From contig DNDT01000093.1 of the NCBI GenBank assembly GCA_003487525.1, forward strand, positions 1-10,305: a stretch of DNA of 10,305 nt. The letters are read 5' to 3'. The stretch comes from Flavobacteriales bacterium. GTDB taxonomy: Bacteria; Bacteroidota; Bacteroidia; Flavobacteriales_E; Vicingaceae. The translations under genes were made by a program, and so were the position numbers. Position 1 is the first letter of the stretch. The number at the start of each line of letters is the position of its first letter. Shown in pieces: positions 8,043-10,305 of this stretch. Below the pieces are notes generated by a model. It was given only the letters and a program-made list of their open reading frames with translations, was not told where the DNA came from and made no database searches.

Positions 8043-9296
8043 ATGAGGATTCTAAACAGATTAGGCTTCAAAGTGCCTGTTATATTTACCCTGTTTGTAC
8101 TCTTCCTGCCAGTGGCAGTAATGTCACAAATCGATGGAGAAAAGTTGTTCAAGACCAATTGTTCGGCCTGTCACACCATCACCGATCAGAAATTGATTGG
8201 TCCTGGATTGGCCGGTATTGAAGATCGCTGGGAAGATCCCGCCTTGCTCAGGGAATGGATAAAAAATTCTCAATCCGTTCTGGACAAAGGCGACCCATAT
8301 GCAACGGCGCTTTTTGAAAAGTTCAACAAGACCCCGATGCCGATGCAGGCGGTAAATGATGAGGAGGTTGAAGCCATATTGACGTATATCGCAAATCCAC
8401 CGGTGGTTGCGGATGCAGCCCCAATCGGTGAAACAGTTGTAGCTGTTGAAAAAGAACCGAGTATTCAGCCCTGGATTATTTTGCTCGGTGTTGTGGTTCT
8501 GCTCTATATATTAATGAGCCTGCTCAGAAACCTGAAACATGCCCTGGTTCAAATTGAGGCTCAAAAAGCAGGTTCGACGGCACCCGTTCAGCTTTCGGTT
8601 TACAAGGGAGTGTTGAGGTGGATAAATGCCAATAAAACGTTTTTTGCCGTCCTTGTCATCATTGTGAGTGTCATTGGAACAAAAGGAATCTGGGACAGTT
8701 TACTCAGTGTAGGTGTGTATCAGGGCTACAAACCTGAACAACCTGTGAACTTTTCGCACACGGTTCATGCGGGAACACAGAAGATCGATTGCAACTACTG
8801 CCATTCTTCAGCTCGAAACAGCAAGACCGCAGGTATTCCCGCGGCCAATGTGTGTATGAATTGTCATACCTATATACAAAAAGGGACCAACACCGGTACC
8901 ACCGAGATAGCCAAAATATATGCTTCCATTGGTTTTGACCCTGCATCGCAGGCATACACCGCCGAAAAGTCTGAACCACTGAAATGGACAAAGGTTCACA
9001 ATCTGCCGGATCACGTTTATTTTAACCACTCTCAGCACGTTACCGTGGGTAAAGTTGCATGCCAGACATGTCACGGGCCGGTCGAGACCATGGATGTACT
9101 TGAACAATTTGCTCCCCTCACAATGGGTTGGTGTGTGAACTGTCACAGGGATACCAAGGTGGCGACCGAAGGCAATGGCTATTACGATGAAATGCATGCC
9201 AGACTTCCCGAAGAATTGAAAGAGGAGATGTTGAGGGACGGTAAATTAACTGTAAGTGAATTAGGTGGCATCGAATGTTCCAAATGCCATTATTAA
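8043..9296 (+). CDS. actA: Alternative Complex III subunit ActA, multihaem cytochrome c with fused N-terminal monohaem domain
   Basis: Electron-transfer subunit of the ACIII quinol:cytochrome c (or oxidase) oxidoreductase, anchored in the inner membrane with its haems in the periplasm. 417 residues. A signal sequence occupies about 1-29. A class-I-type cytochrome c domain follows (CSACH 40-44, probable axial Met in TPMPMQ, Met99 or Met101). Next come a transmembrane helix at about 143-161, a short basic cytoplasmic loop, a second helix at about 199-219, and a periplasmic pentahaem region with CNYCH (250-254), CMNCH (271-275), CQTCH (340-344), CVNCH (364-368) and CSKCH (412-416). The last motif stops one residue from the C-terminus. 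The context confirms the call: actB begins 25 nt downstream in the same direction. The characterised ActA core is pentahaem, so the N-terminal domain makes six haem sites here. Maturation would require the cytochrome c assembly system, which is not encoded in the window. Confidence 0.93.
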   Translation: MRILNRLGFKVPVIFTLFVLFLPVAVMSQIDGEKLFKTNCSACHTITDQKLIGPGLAGIEDRWEDPALLREWIKNSQSVLDKGDPYATALFEKFNKTPMPMQAVNDEEVEAILTYIANPPVVADAAPIGETVVAVEKEPSIQPWIILLGVVVLLYILMSLLRNLKHALVQIEAQKAGSTAPVQLSVYKGVLRWINANKTFFAVLVIIVSVIGTKGIWDSLLSVGVYQGYKPEQPVNFSHTVHAGTQKIDCNYCHSSARNSKTAGIPAANVCMNCHTYIQKGTNTGTTEIAKIYASIGFDPASQAYTAEKSEPLKWTKVHNLPDHVYFNHSQHVTVGKVACQTCHGPVETMDVLEQFAPLTMGWCVNCHRDTKVATEGNGYYDEMHARLPEELKEEMLRDGKLTVSELGGIECSKCHY

Positions 9297-9321
9297 GAAT
9301 TTGACTCAAGCGAAAGAGAAT

Positions 9322-10305
9322 ATGGGCCAAGCCAAGAAAAAATACTGGAAAGGATTTGAGGAATTGACGGAGCAACCGTCTTTCATCGAGCAAAAAAACA
9401 AGGAGTTCAGAGAATACATTGCTGTAGATGAGTTTATTGGTGAAGACAATCTTTTATCTTCCACCAATTCGAACAGAAGGGATTTTTTAAAATTTCTCGG
9501 ATTTAGTGTTGCCGCAGCTACCGTGGCGTCCTGCGAAACTCCGATTACAAAAGCAATTCCCTATGTCATCAAACCTGAGGAATCAAATCCGGGGGTGGCA
9601 AATTATTACGCTTCGACCTATTTCGACGGGAACGATTACAGCAGTGTATTGGTAAAAACCCGAGAAGGCAGGCCGATTCACATTGAGGGAAATCCACTTT
9701 CTTCCGTAAGTGGAGGAAGGGTAAATGCAAGGGTCAACAGCAGTGTTCTGTCCCTTTACGATTCAAATCGCGCTCAAAGTCCAATGGACAAGGAAGGAAA
9801 TGAAGTTTCCTGGGAAAAAGCGGATAAGGCTGTAACCGACGCCATCAAAGCTGCCGTTGCAAAAGGTGGAAAAATAAGATTGCTGAGCAATACCATGATC
9901 AGCCCGACCGCTCAGGCGATCATCGATAATTTTATCGGTCATTACGGAGCTGAAGGGGCGGCGGATGTGAGACATGTGATGTTTGACAATATTTCGTACA
10001 GCGGAATCATTGCCGCCCATCAGGAATCGTTCAATAAACCGTACATTCCGAATTACCGGTTTGACAAGGCCCAGACCATTGTCTCCATCGGGGCCGATTT
10101 CCTGTCGACCTGGTTGTCTTCCATTGAGTATTCGGGCCAGTATGCGGTGAACAGAAAACCGGATTCCGGAAAAATGTCCAAGCACTTTCAGTTTGAAACT
10201 GGATTAAGTGTCACAGGTTCAAATGCAGACCACCGTACAGCGGTACTGCCTTCGGAATATGGCACGGTTGCGATAAACCTGCACAATGCGGTAGCCGGTC
10301 TTACC
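9322..10305 (+). CDS. actB: Alternative Complex III subunit ActB, molybdopterin-oxidoreductase-like Fe-S protein, N-terminal 328 residues (truncated by window edge)
   Basis: Periplasmic subunit of ACIII, related to molybdopterin oxidoreductases but generally lacking the Mo cofactor; its Fe-S clusters relay electrons. The frame runs from ATG 9322 to the window end without a stop. The N-terminus is the extended-Tat type: about 50 residues beginning MGQAKKKYWKGFEELTEQP, followed by the twin-arginine motif NRRDFLKFLG (Arg52-Arg53) and a hydrophobic stretch. That stretch ends in VASC, a lipobox match with Cys71. The oxidoreductase-like domain follows, with the family signature GRPIHIEGNPLSSVSGG and, a little later, a LYDSNRAQSPM segment. 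No N-terminal CxxC cluster motif is present in the visible part; the clusters of this subunit are expected in the C-terminal ferredoxin-like half, outside the window. The 25-nt gap after actA and the shared direction indicate an operon, presumably continuing into actC and beyond. Confidence 0.92.
   Translation, partial: MGQAKKKYWKGFEELTEQPSFIEQKNKEFREYIAVDEFIGEDNLLSSTNSNRRDFLKFLGFSVAAATVASCETPITKAIPYVIKPEESNPGVANYYASTYFDGNDYSSVLVKTREGRPIHIEGNPLSSVSGGRVNARVNSSVLSLYDSNRAQSPMDKEGNEVSWEKADKAVTDAIKAAVAKGGKIRLLSNTMISPTAQAIIDNFIGHYGAEGAADVRHVMFDNISYSGIIAAHQESFNKPYIPNYRFDKAQTIVSIGADFLSTWLSSIEYSGQYAVNRKPDSGKMSKHFQFETGLSVTGSNADHRTAVLPSEYGTVAINLHNAVAGLT

Noticed and set aside
9763..10185. 140-codon open frame on the minus strand opposite actB
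   Set aside because: The plus-strand frame reads as a continuous ActB protein with family signatures; the minus frame has none.

Overview
The window reads as a chromosomal segment from a member of the Bacteroidota, most likely a Cytophagales- or Flavobacteriia-like aerobe. Four things point there: an Alternative Complex III (ACIII) locus with an extended-Tat ActB, a 411-residue NusA, an infB encoding a long Lys/Glu-rich linker, and TAnnTTTG-type -7 promoter elements with little Shine-Dalgarno signal. This is inferred from gene content and motifs; no species-level assignment is possible.

Layout. (1) Positions 1-3195 hold the 3' end of an RND efflux pump gene and a TolC-family outer-membrane channel gene, translationally coupled by an ATGA overlap. 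The periplasmic adaptor gene is presumably upstream of the window. (2) Positions 3196-3372 are a compact regulatory spacer. It has a clear intrinsic terminator, two TAnnTTTGC promoter candidates on either side of that terminator, and a 14-bp inverted repeat that encloses it. (3) Positions 3373-7404 hold nusA and infB, the transcription elongation/translation initiation pair. The rimP gene that often precedes them is missing. (4) Positions 7401-7835, on the minus strand, encode a small exported SPOR-domain protein whose stop codon overlaps the infB stop codon tail to tail. (5) Positions 7836-8042 form a divergent intergenic region with a perfect 19-bp palindrome of the Fur-superfamily type and a TAnnTTTG promoter candidate. 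(6) From 8043 to the window edge lie actA (multihaem cytochrome c) and the start of actB (molybdopterin-oxidoreductase-like Fe-S subunit), the first two genes of the ACIII quinol:cytochrome c oxidoreductase operon.

How the parts work together. The RND/TolC pair exports toxic compounds across both membranes. NusA and IF2 are housekeeping factors of information processing. ActA and ActB start the respiratory complex that replaces cytochrome bc1 in these bacteria. All the proteins belong to known families, and I see no new multi-gene system, mobile element, CRISPR array, tRNA or rRNA. The less expected signals are regulatory: the nested structure before nusA and the Fur-like palindrome between the SPOR gene and the ACIII operon. 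An extra, fused N-terminal haem domain in ActA is also worth a look.
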